Assembly: GCA_963698015.1 (NCBI GenBank)
Contig: OY969109.1
Coordinates: forward strand, 992,001 to 1,056,000
Origin: VAXT01 sp963698015
GTDB taxonomy: Bacteria > Actinomycetota > Thermoleophilia > Gaiellales > Gaiellaceae
DNA: 64,000 bases
Reading direction: 5' to 3'
The first letter of the stretch is position 1. Every line of letters begins with the position of its first letter. The notes beneath the pieces were generated by a model that saw only the letters and a program-made list of their open reading frames with translations, searched no databases and was not told where the DNA came from. Shown here one piece after another: positions 16,040-24,483 of the stretch. The translations under genes were made by a program, and so were the position numbers.

Positions 16040-18454
16040 CTAGCGGGAAGCGGCGGCCTTGCGCTCGGGTGAAAGCGGCCGCGCAGGGGCGACCTTCGGC
16101 AGCGAGCCGTCGAACGCGACTCCGAGCACTTCTTCGATCCAGTCCACCGGGATGAACTCGAGCTCCTCGCGGGTCTCCGGAGGAAGCTCCTCGAGGTCGG
16201 ACTCGTTCTCCTTCGGGAAGATCACCTTCGAGATCCCGGCTCGCTGCGCGGCGAGCACCTTGTCCCGCAGGCCGCCGATCGGGAGCACCTGGCCCGAGAG
16301 CGTGATCTCGCCGGTCATCGCGACCTGATCGGAGACGGGCTTGCCGGTCGCGATCGACGCGATCGCCGTCGCCATCGTGATCCCCGCGGACGGGCCGTCC
16401 TTCGGCACGGCACCGGCCGGGACGTGGAGGTGGACATCGTTCTGGCCGAACCAGTTCGGGTCGATGCCGAGCTCGCGTCCGTGCGTTCGCACCCAGGAGT
16501 GCGCGGCCTGGGCCGACTCCTGCATCACCTCGCCGAGCTGGCCGGTCACCTTCAGCTGCCCGCCGCCCGGGTACGCGGTCGCCTCGATGAAGAGCACGTC
16601 GCCGCCGACCGCCGTCACCGCAAGGCCGGTCGCGACTCCCGGCTCCGAAGTGCGCTTGCGGACGTCCGCGACGAAACGGCGCGGCCCGAGCGACTCGCGC
16701 ACGGTCTTCTCGTCGGCGCTCGTCCTTTCCGTCTCGCCCTCGGCGACGCGGCGCGCGGTCTTGCGGCACACGGATGCGATCTGCCGCTCGAGCTGGCGCA
16801 CGCCCGCCTCGCGCGTGTAGTCGCGGATGATCGTGCGCAGCCCCTTGTCGGTGAAGGTCAGCAGCGAGCGCTTGAGCCCGTGCTCCTTCAGCTGCTTGGG
16901 GACGAGGTACTTCTTGGCGATGCCGAGCTTCTCTTCCTCGGTGTAGCCCGAGAGCTGGATCACGTCCATCCGGTCGAGGAGCGGCGGCGGGATCGTCTCC
17001 AGCTGGTTCGCCGTGCAGATGAAGAGCACCTTCGAGAGGTCGAACGGAAGGTCGAGGTAGTGGTCGCGGAAGGTCGAGTGCTGCTCGGGGTCGAGCACCT
17101 CGAGCATCGCGCTCGCCGGGTCGCCGCGCCAGTCCGCGCCCATCTTGTCGATCTCGTCGATCAGGAAGACGGGGTTCCTCGTCTCCGAGTCGCGGAGCGC
17201 CCGGATGATCGTGCCGGGCAGCGCGCCGATGTACGTCCTCCGGTGACCGCGGATCTCCGCCTCGTCGCGGACTCCGCCGACCGAGATGCGCACGAACTTG
17301 CGGCCGAGCGTCTTCGCGATCGACTGGCCGAGCGAGGTCTTGCCGACTCCGGGCGGGCCGACGAAGCAGAGGATCGGCCCCGAGAGGTCGCCCTCCTTGA
17401 GCTTCGAGACCGCGAGGTACTCGATGATCCGGTCCTTGACCTTGTCGAGGTCGTAGTGGTCGGCGTCGAGCACCTTGCGGGCCTTGACGAGATCGAGGTT
17501 GTCCTGCGTCTCCTTGTCCCAGGGCAGGCTGATGATCCACTCGACGTAGGTGCGGATGACGCCGTACTCGGCCGAGGCCGCCGGCAGCTTCTCGAGCCGC
17601 GCCAGCTCGCGATCGACCGCCTTGCGGGCCTCCTCCGGAAGCGTCACCTCGTTCGCACGGTTCCGGAGCTCGGTGATCTCGGCCTGCTCCGGGTCGGCCT
17701 CGCCCAGCTCCTCCTGGATCGCCTTCAGCTGCTGGCGCAGGAAGTACTCGCGCTGCGTGGACTCCATCTCCGAGACGACCTGGTTCTGGATCTTCGAGCC
17801 GAGCTCGGCGACCTCGAGCTCGCGGTTGAGGATCACGAGTACCGCGCGCAGCCGCTTCTCGACGTCGTCCAGCTCGAGCAGCTGCTGCTTCTCCTCGGTC
17901 TTCAGGCGCAGCGTCGAGGCCACGAGGTGGCAGAGCGCGCTCGGGTCGTCGACGTTGGCCGCGGCGAGCGCCAGCTCCTCGGGGAGGTACGGCATGAGGC
18001 CGATCAGGCGCGCAAACAGCGTCTGCACGTTCTGCGAGAGCGCCTGCGTCTGGGGCGTCTCCTCGTAGACGTCGGGAACCTCGATGAAGCGGCCGACGAG
18101 GTACGGCTCATCCTGGAGCTTGTCGATCAGCCGGATGCGGCGGATGCCCTGGACGAGGATGCGCAGCGACCCGTCGGGCACGCGGAGCATCTTCTGGACG
18201 ACCGCCGCGGCGCCGACCTCGTGCAGGTCGTCCCAGCCGGGCGTCTCGATGTCCGCATCCTTCGAGGCGACGAGCGCGAGCAGCCGGTTGCCCGCGACGA
18301 CGTCGTCCACGAGCCGCACCGAGCGCTCCTGCCCGATCGCGAGCGGCAGCACGGAGTCGGGGAAGACGACGGTGTCCTTGAGCGGCAGGACCGGGAGCTC
18401 CGACGGGAGCTCGACGTCCTCGACGTCGACCTGGTCGTCGAACAGCTCGCTCAT
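16040..18454 (-). CDS. lon: ATP-dependent protease Lon
   Basis: 804 residues, standard LonA. N-terminal substrate domain (LPVLPLKDTVVFPDSVLPL), coiled-coil, AAA+ module with Walker A GPPGVGKTSLG and Walker B FLIDEIDKMG, and a C-terminal Ser/Lys protease domain with catalytic Ser in PKDGPSAGITMA and Lys in GLRDKVLAAQRAG. It degrades damaged and short-lived cytosolic proteins. The ATG at 18454 overlaps the hsp20 stop (ATGA), so chaperone and protease are coupled. Confidence 0.96.
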   Translation of the reverse strand: MSELFDDQVDVEDVELPSELPVLPLKDTVVFPDSVLPLAIGQERSVRLVDDVVAGNRLLALVASKDADIETPGWDDLHEVGAAAVVQKMLRVPDGSLRILVQGIRRIRLIDKLQDEPYLVGRFIEVPDVYEETPQTQALSQNVQTLFARLIGLMPYLPEELALAAANVDDPSALCHLVASTLRLKTEEKQQLLELDDVEKRLRAVLVILNRELEVAELGSKIQNQVVSEMESTQREYFLRQQLKAIQEELGEADPEQAEITELRNRANEVTLPEEARKAVDRELARLEKLPAASAEYGVIRTYVEWIISLPWDKETQDNLDLVKARKVLDADHYDLDKVKDRIIEYLAVSKLKEGDLSGPILCFVGPPGVGKTSLGQSIAKTLGRKFVRISVGGVRDEAEIRGHRRTYIGALPGTIIRALRDSETRNPVFLIDEIDKMGADWRGDPASAMLEVLDPEQHSTFRDHYLDLPFDLSKVLFICTANQLETIPPPLLDRMDVIQLSGYTEEEKLGIAKKYLVPKQLKEHGLKRSLLTFTDKGLRTIIRDYTREAGVRQLERQIASVCRKTARRVAEGETERTSADEKTVRESLGPRRFVADVRKRTSEPGVATGLAVTAVGGDVLFIEATAYPGGGQLKVTGQLGEVMQESAQAAHSWVRTHGRELGIDPNWFGQNDVHLHVPAGAVPKDGPSAGITMATAIASIATGKPVSDQVAMTGEITLSGQVLPIGGLRDKVLAAQRAGISKVIFPKENESDLEELPPETREELEFIPVDWIEEVLGVAFDGSLPKVAPARPLSPERKAAASR

Positions 18455-18894
18455 CGCTTGCTCCTGATGCTGACGGGAATCTCGATGCGCTCGGCGCTCG
18501 CCGGCTTCTTGGCCAGCGGCAGCACGACCGTCAGCACGCCGCGCTTGTAGGTCGCCTTCGACGACTCGACGTCGACGTCGGCCCCGAGCACGACCTGGCG
18601 CGTGAAGCGGCCGTAGTCGATCTCCATCTGCTGGTAGACGCGTCCGGTGCAGCGCGGCCGGCGGCGCTCGCCGGAGACGATCAGCGTGCCCTCGTCGGCG
18701 AAGACCTGGATCTTGGCCGGGTCGACGCCCGCGAGCTCGACGATGACGTGAAAGGCGGCGGGCCGCTCGGTGCGGTAGCAGTCGATCTGCGGGCGGAAGC
18801 CGCCCTGTCGGCGCGTGAAGCGCGGAACTTGCCAGACGTCGTTGAACAGCTCCTCCATTTCGAGGCGGAGCCGGTCGATGGGGTCGCGGGGCAT
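18451..18894 (-). CDS. Small heat-shock protein Hsp20
   Basis: 147 residues with a central alpha-crystallin domain (about 37-130): IDCYRTERPAAFHVIVELAGV, then LIVSGERRRPR and KRGVLTVVLPLAKK. The C-terminal IPV is the I-x-V type motif used in oligomer assembly. It holds unfolding proteins for later handling; here it is followed directly by Lon through ATGA overlap. The ATG at 18894 is 7 nt after a TACCAT box. I found no clear HspR (HAIR) or CIRCE operator nearby. Confidence 0.9.
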   Translation of the reverse strand: MPRDPIDRLRLEMEELFNDVWQVPRFTRRQGGFRPQIDCYRTERPAAFHVIVELAGVDPAKIQVFADEGTLIVSGERRRPRCTGRVYQQMEIDYGRFTRQVVLGADVDVESSKATYKRGVLTVVLPLAKKPASAERIEIPVSIRSKR

Positions 18895-18901
18895 GGGCCC
18901 G

Positions 18902-18907
18902 ATGGTA
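18902..18907 (-). promoter_or_regulatory. -10 box of the hsp20-lon operon
   Basis: TACCAT on the minus strand, 7 nt before the hsp20 ATG at 18894. Confidence 0.5.
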
Positions 18908-19273
18908 GCGACGGAGGGGCATCTGGCCCCATTTGCGCATGCCGCCGAGATGGGGTTGGGCCTAATGACTCTTCGCGAGCGCGACGAAGACCGGGCCCGA
19001 CGGCCGCAGCTACCGCTTCGACGCGGCGGTTCGTTCGACTGCGCCGTCGAAACGCTCGGCGGGACCGTTCCCAGCTCGGCCACTTGCACCGGGACCGAGG
19101 CCGCACGACCCGCGAAGCTCGTCACGATCGTCGTCTACGACCCGTCGACGACTCCTGCGACAGAGCTATTCCGCGAGGCGTCGACGTTCGATCAGGCAAC
19201 CGGCTAACGATCGACACGTCCTTGTGGACGTATTTGTCATCGGCTCCGTTAGCGCGGCTGTTGGTACGAGGCC

Positions 19274-19453
19274 GTGAGGGCCAACGATCACCGCCCGTCG
19301 GGCGACGCCCTCCGCCGGAAGGCGCTGATGACGAGGCTGCGCGCTCTGCGGAGGACGAGGAAGCGTGTCCTCGCCGCGACCCCCGGCGGCGACGTGGCCG
19401 ACCTGGACTCCGCGATCGCCCGCCTTGAGGGGATGCTCGCGGACGCTCGATGA
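19274..19453 (+). CDS. Possible small protein, 59 residues
   Basis: GTG start, TGA stop. The product is basic at the N-terminus (DALRRKALMTRLRALRRTRK) and acidic/helical at the C-terminus (GDVADLDSAIARLEGMLADAR), a layout seen in small helical nucleic-acid-associated proteins. TACGAG lies only 3 nt before the GTG, and no Shine-Dalgarno is clear. No family recognised; it may be chance. Confidence 0.3.
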   Translation: MRANDHRPSGDALRRKALMTRLRALRRTRKRVLAATPGGDVADLDSAIARLEGMLADAR

Positions 19454-19558
19454 TCGACGTGAGCAGCCGAGCATTCCGCGTCAAGTGAAGGCTCACTCGC
19501 CCGGACGAAGCAGCACCTCCTGGGAAGCGGAAGCCCCGGAGATTCTGCGGTGCCTGGG

Positions 19559-19564
19559 TACGCT
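19559..19564 (+). promoter_or_regulatory. -10 box of the EVE-like gene
   Basis: TACGCT, 7 nt before the GTG at 19572. Confidence 0.45.
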
Positions 19565-19571
19565 CCTGGGG

Positions 19572-20018
19572 GTGGCGCACTACCTTTTCAACGTCGTACG
19601 GAGGGACGCAGCACCAGGGCCGGCGCTGCGCGAACAGGCTGCTGGGCTCCTGCGGGTCAGGATGTGGGGCATCGACGCAGACGAGCCGCATCGCAACGCG
19701 CTTGCTCCCGGCGACCTCACACTCATCTATCTAGGCGCACCCGAACGGGAGTTCATCGGCCGCGCCGAGCTGGCCTCAGCGGTCCACGACTGGACACCGG
19801 CCGAGGCGCAGGTGTACCCGGGCGATTCCCCTGGCGGTGTGTTGCTGGCTCAGGTCGAGGAATGGGACCCGCCGGTACCGATGAGTACCGTGCTGTCGCA
19901 GATCGACCCAGCAGAGAAGGCCAAGGCCGACTTCGAAGCTGGCCTCGTTCGGATCACCGCTGGTGAGTACGAGAACGCCCTTGACGTGGCGGCCGGACGC
20001 GCGATCTCGGATCGCTGA
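19572..20018 (+). CDS. EVE/PUA-like domain protein
   Basis: 148 residues from the GTG at 19572; the promoter sets this start. It begins AHYLFNVV, then RVRMWGIDADEPHRNALAPGDLTLIYLGA and EFIGRAELAS, which fit the beta-barrel of EVE/ASCH/PUA-like domains (GxxxRxxLxxGDxxxxY pattern). Such domains bind modified bases or RNA, but a ligand cannot be assigned. The C-terminal half (DPAEKAKADFEAGLVRITAGEYENAL) is helical. Single gene. Confidence 0.6.
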   Translation: MAHYLFNVVRRDAAPGPALREQAAGLLRVRMWGIDADEPHRNALAPGDLTLIYLGAPEREFIGRAELASAVHDWTPAEAQVYPGDSPGGVLLAQVEEWDPPVPMSTVLSQIDPAEKAKADFEAGLVRITAGEYENALDVAAGRAISDR

Positions 20019-20120
20019 CAGGGACGGGAGCGTGCCACGACGAGGTGCTACACGCTTGGCGCCAGCTCGTTAGGTTCGCTCGCTCGTTTCCAAGACCACG
20101 ACCTGCAGGAGGCCGGCCAA

Positions 20121-20792
20121 ATGAGTGGTTACGCGATGACGCAGATTGACGAGATCGACGAGATCAGCGACGGCCGCTGTCCCTGGAGGCCCGTCCGGTT
20201 CCACTTTGGCATCACGTCCTTCGGCGTCAATGCGTTTACGGGTCACGAGGTGGGCGATCGGATCATCAACGAGCACGACGAGTCAGCGGAACATGATCTG
20301 CAGGAGGAGCTCTACCTCGTCCATCAGGGCCGCGCGACGTTCGAGCTCGACGGCGAGCGGCTGGACGCACCCGCCGGCACGCTCGTCTTCGCCCAGCCCG
20401 GCGTGAAGCGCACGGCGTTCGCCGAGGAGCCGGACACGACGATCGTCGCGCTCGGCGGCGTTCCGGGGAAGGCCTATGAGCCCCTTGGCGGCGAGCTCTG
20501 GATGCCCCTCCAGCAGCTCTATGACGCAGGCCAGTACGCCGAGGCTGCCGATCAGGGACGAGAGTTGATCGAGGCCCATCCCGAGTACTCCGGGCCGCTC
20601 TACAACCTCGCGTGCTGCGAGAGCCTCGCGGGGCGGAAGGACGACGCGATCAAGCACCTCCGGCTTGCGATCGACGGCAACGAGCCGTTCCGTTCGATGG
20701 CCGCCGAGGACTCCGACTTCGATCCGATCCGCGACGAGGCGGAGTTCAAGGAACTGGTTTCCAGCGGCGCGGCGGCGCCGGCTACGAGTTAG
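20121..20792 (+). CDS. Cupin domain fused to a TPR segment
   Basis: 223 residues. Residues about 20-120 form a cupin barrel (EELYLVHQGRATFELDGERL, APAGTLVFAQPGVKRTAF). Only part of the usual His/Glu metal set is visible. Residues about 125-205 are TPR-like (YDAGQYAEAADQGRELIEAHP, NLACCESLAGRKDDAIKHL). This is one of the few genes here with a strong Shine-Dalgarno: AGGAGG at 20107-20112, 8 nt before the ATG. Probably a ligand-binding or scaffold protein; no enzyme call is justified. Confidence 0.72.
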   Translation: MSGYAMTQIDEIDEISDGRCPWRPVRFHFGITSFGVNAFTGHEVGDRIINEHDESAEHDLQEELYLVHQGRATFELDGERLDAPAGTLVFAQPGVKRTAFAEEPDTTIVALGGVPGKAYEPLGGELWMPLQQLYDAGQYAEAADQGRELIEAHPEYSGPLYNLACCESLAGRKDDAIKHLRLAIDGNEPFRSMAAEDSDFDPIRDEAEFKELVSSGAAAPATS

Positions 20793-20823
20793 CAGGCCGC
20801 AGGAACACCCCAGGCGACCCCGC

Positions 20824-21039
20824 CTAGGGCAAGCGCTCCTTGTCGTGCCTCTCCTTGTCCTCCTCGAGCCACTTCGCCTCGTACGCCTCCGCCTCGGCGA
20901 ACTGCTGCTCCGTCAGCGCCCTTGCTTGCGCGTCTTCGCTCGCAGGATGCTCGCCGGCGGCCGTTCTGCGACGTGAGGCCACGAAGGCGACGACGACCAG
21001 CGGTACGACGACCAGGGCAAAGATGATCCACGGGATCAC
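20824..21039 (-). CDS. Small single-span membrane protein
   Basis: 71 residues. One N-terminal span (IPWIIFALVVVPLVVVAFVA) is followed by RRR as a positive-inside stop and an acidic, charged helical tail (EQQFAEAEAYEAKWLEEDKE). The GTG at 21039 is 6 nt after TACGCT, so the short frame has a matching promoter. Function unknown. Confidence 0.6.
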   Translation of the reverse strand: MIPWIIFALVVVPLVVVAFVASRRRTAAGEHPASEDAQARALTEQQFAEAEAYEAKWLEEDKERHDKERLP

Positions 21040-21045
21040 GCGGGC

Positions 21046-21051
21046 AGCGTA
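21046..21051 (-). promoter_or_regulatory. -10 box of the small membrane protein
   Basis: TACGCT on the minus strand, 6 nt before the GTG at 21039. Confidence 0.5.
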
Positions 21052-21112
21052 CCTCGTCGCCCGCGAGGAGCCGGTACCGCCAGGCGACGCCGAGTGCCAA
21101 GAGCGCGCTCGC

Positions 21113-22309
21113 TTAGCCGACGAGCCAGAGCTCGCGTTGAGGTGTGCTCAGCCATTCGAGGCCGTCGGCTTTGACGAGCACGTCCTCTTCGAGCCCGATG
21201 TAGCCCCGGCCGGGGACTCGAGCGCCGTACTCGAGCGTGTACACCTGGCCCTCTTCGACCAGGCCGCGAGGGGCATCGCCGTACCGGTCCCAGAGCGGCG
21301 CGAGCAGCGCGCCGCCGTCGTGCGCGGCGCGGCCGAGCTGGTGGCCGAGCGCGTGCTTCGGCTCGTCGTAGCCGGCGGCGACGAGGCTCGCGCGGGCCGC
21401 GGCGTCGACCTCGGATCCATGGACACCCGGGCGGAGCACGGCAGCTCCCGCGTCCATCGACCGCCAGACCGCGTCCCAAGCCGCGACGACATCCTCGGGC
21501 GGCTCGCTCTCGCCCTCGTCGAGCAAGTACCACATGCGTTGCAAGTCGCTGCAGTACCCGTCCTTCAGGACTCCGAAGTCGGTGTGAAGGAGCACGCCGC
21601 GCCGTGTCTGCAATTCGGTCGGCCCGGTGTGGCCGACCTCCTTCTCCGGCCCCGCGTCCACGGCGGGACATTGCCCCGCTTCCCACGCGTAACCGAGGCC
21701 GCGCCGCGAGACCTCCTCGTGGAAGATCGCCGCGATCTCCGTTTCCTTCCTGCCGGGCCCGATTTGCTCTCGGACGAGCGCAAAGATCTCTTCCGTCTCG
21801 CCGATCGCCGCGCGGATGCGCTCGATCTCGAAGGACGACTTGCGCCCCCGCAGCGAGCCGACGACCTGCTCGGACGACACGAGCCGATCGGCGTACGGCG
21901 TGCCCTCCAGCGTCTCGCGTAGCACCAGCCAGAGCCCGTGCGTGAGCCCGTCGGCGGCCGGATTGCTCGGTGAATAGTTGAGGGCGATCGTGTGCGGGTC
22001 GAGGCGCTCGATCGTCTCCCTGAGAGCGGGGCGGACGCTCTCGTCGTACGTCACGATCTCGGAGTAGGCCCCGACCTGCTCGACGCCCGGCGCGTCGAAG
22101 CGTCCGACGATCGCGATCCGTTCGCCCGAGCGGGAGAGGAGGAATGCGCTTTGCCAGGTGCAACTCGTGCCCACGACGAGGTCGAGGCACGGGTCTGGCG
22201 TGAGCAGCGTTTCGTGGACGAATGTGAGCCAGAGATCGACGCCATGCTCGTCGAGGATCGCCGGCACCTGGTCGAGCTTCTCGCGGACGAGCGTCGATGC
22301 GTCGGTCAC
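21113..22309 (-). CDS. M24-family metallopeptidase (Xaa-Pro aminopeptidase-like)
   Basis: 398 residues. An N-terminal creatinase-like domain (about 1-170) is followed by the pita-bread catalytic domain. Metal ligands are recognisable: HTDFGVLKDGYCSD (Asp pair), GHQLGRAAHDGG (His region) and a Glu near VYTLEYGARVPGRGYIGLEED. The spacing is normal, but the second Glu/His region is divergent, so prolidase specificity is not certain. The GTG start has GATCGT 6 nt upstream, similar to its neighbours. Single gene, divergent from rmlA. Confidence 0.82.
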   Translation of the reverse strand: MTDASTLVREKLDQVPAILDEHGVDLWLTFVHETLLTPDPCLDLVVGTSCTWQSAFLLSRSGERIAIVGRFDAPGVEQVGAYSEIVTYDESVRPALRETIERLDPHTIALNYSPSNPAADGLTHGLWLVLRETLEGTPYADRLVSSEQVVGSLRGRKSSFEIERIRAAIGETEEIFALVREQIGPGRKETEIAAIFHEEVSRRGLGYAWEAGQCPAVDAGPEKEVGHTGPTELQTRRGVLLHTDFGVLKDGYCSDLQRMWYLLDEGESEPPEDVVAAWDAVWRSMDAGAAVLRPGVHGSEVDAAARASLVAAGYDEPKHALGHQLGRAAHDGGALLAPLWDRYGDAPRGLVEEGQVYTLEYGARVPGRGYIGLEEDVLVKADGLEWLSTPQRELWLVG

Positions 22310-22428
22310 GGCCGAACGATCTCACAGGCGTGTGCCGGCGGTTGCAGGGCCGCGGGCTCGTTCGTGTCGTTCGCAATGTGCGAAGAGCTCCACGGCCGGC
22401 GCGCTGCATCGCGTGGGCCGTTAGTCAT

Positions 22429-22434
22429 TACGAT
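22429..22434 (+). promoter_or_regulatory. -10 box of rmlA-rmlC-rmlD
   Basis: TACGAT, 9 nt before the rmlA ATG at 22444. Confidence 0.5.
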
Positions 22435-22443
22435 CCCGCGGAC

Positions 22444-23181
22444 ATGAAGGGCGTCATCCTCGCCGGCGGCACCGGTAGCCGCCTTCATCCGCTGACGCGG
22501 ATCACGAACAAGCATCTGCTGCCGATCTACGACCGGCCGATGGTCACGTACGCGATCGAGGCCCTGGTCTCGGGAGGGATCAGCGAGATCCTGGTCGTCA
22601 CCGGCGGGACGCACGCGGGCGAGTTCTTCCGGCTGCTCGGCGACGGGCACGAGCACGGGATCGGACTGCTGCAGTACGCCTACCAGGAGCGTGAGGCCGG
22701 GATTGCCGATGCGCTCGGGCTCGCCGAGCGGTTCGCCGGTGATGATCGCGTCCTCGTGATGCTCGCGGACAACATCTTCGAGCGCTCGATCAAGCCGGCG
22801 ATCGAGAACTTCGAGCGCCAGGAGCGCGGGGCGCGGATCGTCCTCTCGAAGGTGGAGGAGCCGGAGCACCTGCGGCATCTCGGCGTGGCCGAGCTGGACG
22901 GCGAGAAGGTCGTCCGCATCCTCGAGAAGCCGGAGCAGCCGCCGAGCGACTACGCGGTCACGGGCCTCTACTTCTACGACGCCTCCGTGTTCGAGTTCCT
23001 GCCCTCGCTCTCGCCGTCGGCCCGCGGCGAGCTGGAGATCACGGACGTGAACAACTGGTTCGTCGACCAGGGCCTGATGGAGTACGACGTCGTCGAGGGC
23101 TTCTGGGGCGACGCGGGCGAGTCGATCGACGCCTACTACGAGGTCAACGACTACGTGCGCCAGCACGGCGCCAACAGGTGA
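22444..23181 (+). CDS. rmlA: Glucose-1-phosphate thymidylyltransferase, short type
   Basis: 245 residues, the short (RmlA2-like) form lacking the extra C-terminal helices of about 290-residue enzymes. Nucleotidyltransferase motif GGTGSRLHPLTRITNKHLLP, then MLADNIFE (metal Asp) and EKPEQPPSDYAVTGLYFYD. It makes dTDP-glucose, the first step to dTDP-L-rhamnose. The ATG is at 22444, and the stop overlaps rmlC (GTGA). Confidence 0.9.
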   Translation: MKGVILAGGTGSRLHPLTRITNKHLLPIYDRPMVTYAIEALVSGGISEILVVTGGTHAGEFFRLLGDGHEHGIGLLQYAYQEREAGIADALGLAERFAGDDRVLVMLADNIFERSIKPAIENFERQERGARIVLSKVEEPEHLRHLGVAELDGEKVVRILEKPEQPPSDYAVTGLYFYDASVFEFLPSLSPSARGELEITDVNNWFVDQGLMEYDVVEGFWGDAGESIDAYYEVNDYVRQHGANR

Positions 23182-23642
23182 TCGACGGCCTTCGCCGCAT
23201 CTCGCTGCGGCGCTTCGAGGACGAGCGCGGCTGGTTTGTGGAGATCGATCGCGCGAGCTGGCACGAGAAGCCGATGCGCCAGACCAACATCTCGTTTTCG
23301 CGCGCCGGCGTGATCCGCGGTCTCCACTACCACGAGCGTGGCCAGGACGACCTCTTCGTCTGCCTCGAGGGCACGGCGCGGGTCGTCGTGCTCGAGCTGT
23401 CCAGCGGCGAGACGTTCTCCGAGGACATCGGGGACGAGAACCCGGTCGCGATCTACGTCCCGGGACGTTGCGCGCACGGCTTCGAGGCCTTGACCGACCT
23501 TCTGTTCTGTTACCACGTGACCGACGAGTACGACCCGGCCGACCCGGACGAGCACGAGGTGCCGTGGAACGACCCGCGCGTCGCCCACCTGTGGAGCACG
23601 AGATCGCCGATCTTGTCGGAACGGGATCAGGCCGCGTCCTGA
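23178..23642 (+). CDS. rmlC: dTDP-4-dehydrorhamnose 3,5-epimerase-like protein
   Basis: 154 residues, shorter than the usual 180-200. RmlC cupin features: FEDERGWFVEIDR, ISFSRAGVIRGLHYH (catalytic His region), DDLFVCLEGTARVVVLEL and PGRCAHGFEALTD. It epimerises dTDP-4-keto-6-deoxyglucose. The C-terminal end is short, so a related sugar 3,5- or 3-epimerase is possible. It overlaps rmlA by 4 bp and rmlD by about 52 bp. Confidence 0.85.
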   Translation: MIDGLRRISLRRFEDERGWFVEIDRASWHEKPMRQTNISFSRAGVIRGLHYHERGQDDLFVCLEGTARVVVLELSSGETFSEDIGDENPVAIYVPGRCAHGFEALTDLLFCYHVTDEYDPADPDEHEVPWNDPRVAHLWSTRSPILSERDQAAS

Positions 23643-24406
23643 TCACAGGCGCGGGCGGCCAGCTGGGCGCCGCGCTGAGCGAGGTCTTTCCGGACGCCGA
23701 CGCGCTCACGAGAGCGGACTGGGACGTCACGCGCTCCCGAACCGACTTAGTAACACAGTGTTACTTGGTGCTCCACGCGGCGGCGTGGACTGACGTCGAT
23801 GGGGCCGAGGCCGATCCGGAAGCGGCCGCGCGGGTGAACGTCGAGGGGACCCGAAACGTCGTGGCTCTCGGCGCGCCCGTCGTCTACTTCTCCACGGACT
23901 ACGTCTTCGACGGCGCCAAGCGCGGGCCGTACGTCGAGTCCGACGAGCCGAATCCGCTCTCGGTGTACGCGCGCACGAAGGTCGAGGGCGAGCGCGAGAT
24001 CCGGGAGGGCTGGATCGTGCGCTCCGCGTGGCTCTTCGGCTGGACGAGCAGGAACTTCGTGCGGACGATGCTCGAGCTCGGCGCGAGGCAGGACGAGGTG
24101 GCGGTCGTCGACGACCAGCACGGGTCGCCGACCTTCGTCGGGCATCTCGCCGAGGCGACGAAGGACGTCCTCGACCTTCCGCACGGCACGTATCACGTCG
24201 CTGCTGCTGGCGAGTGCACCTGGGCCGAGTTCGCCGAGGCGATCTTCGAGGAGGCCGGCCTGAGCTGTCGGGTCCGCCGGATCACGACCGTCGAGCTCGG
24301 CCGCCCGGCTCCGCGTCCCGCGAACTCCGTCCTGCGCAGCGAGCGTGGCGCCCCCGAGCTCCCGCACTGGCGCGAGGGCCTGCGTGCCTGCCTAGCCCGT
24401 CTCTGA
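23591..24406 (+). CDS. rmlD: dTDP-4-dehydrorhamnose reductase
   Basis: 271 residues from the GTG at 23591, the only in-frame start near VLITGAGGQLG. The Rossmann motif, AAAWTDVDGAEADPEAA, YFSTDYVFDG and YARTKVEGE (Tyr-x3-Lys catalytic pair) are all present. It performs the final step to dTDP-L-rhamnose. Residues about 50-58 (TDLVTQCYL) are encoded by a copy of the palindromic repeat also found at 43529. They replace the usual spacer before the second Rossmann strand, so the element has been absorbed in frame. Confidence 0.9.
   Translation: MEHEIADLVGTGSGRVLITGAGGQLGAALSEVFPDADALTRADWDVTRSRTDLVTQCYLVLHAAAWTDVDGAEADPEAAARVNVEGTRNVVALGAPVVYFSTDYVFDGAKRGPYVESDEPNPLSVYARTKVEGEREIREGWIVRSAWLFGWTSRNFVRTMLELGARQDEVAVVDDQHGSPTFVGHLAEATKDVLDLPHGTYHVAAAGECTWAEFAEAIFEEAGLSCRVRRITTVELGRPAPRPANSVLRSERGAPELPHWREGLRACLARL
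23739..23765. repeat. Palindromic repeat B, copy 1 (inside rmlD)
   Basis: 27 bp identical, but for one base, to 43529-43555. The core AGTAACACAGTGTTACT is a palindrome. The outer right arm present in the other copy is missing here. Confidence 0.8.
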
Positions 24407-24413
24407 ACGACAA

Positions 24414-24476
24414 GTCCCGGGACCAGGTCCCTGGACACGTCCAGAGCCGCCATGCCCAGGGACCAGGTCCCAGGAC
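24414..24476. repeat. Two palindromic repeats of family A between convergent genes
   Basis: GGGACCAGGTCCC occurs at 24419-24431 and again at 24459-24471, each with flanking bases extending the hairpin. They lie between the ends of rmlD and rmlB, so they may also act as a bidirectional terminator, although no T-run follows. Further copies are at 50505 and 61472. Confidence 0.8.
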
Positions 24477-24483
24477 GGGGCTA

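Larger units (their letters stand above)
18895..19571. other. Gene-poor stretch between hsp20 and the EVE-like gene
   Basis: 677 bp. It holds the hsp20 -10 box at its left end, a possible 59-codon gene (19274-19453) and the promoter of the next gene at its right end. An open frame from an ATG at 18966 to 19209 has no recognisable content or start signal. Otherwise I see no gene, RNA or repeat. Confidence 0.4.

Noticed and set aside
18966..19209. 80-codon frame after the hsp20 promoter
   Set aside because: No promoter or ribosome site, no family resemblance, and composition typical of chance frames here.
19122..19691. 189-codon minus-strand frame
   Set aside because: Arg/Ser/Pro-rich shadow composition with no domain, and it overlaps the better supported small plus-strand frame and the EVE-like gene.
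24414..24476. Plain intrinsic terminators between rmlD and rmlB
   Set aside because: No T-run on either strand, and the same sequence occurs within sufD, so a repeat family is the better reading.
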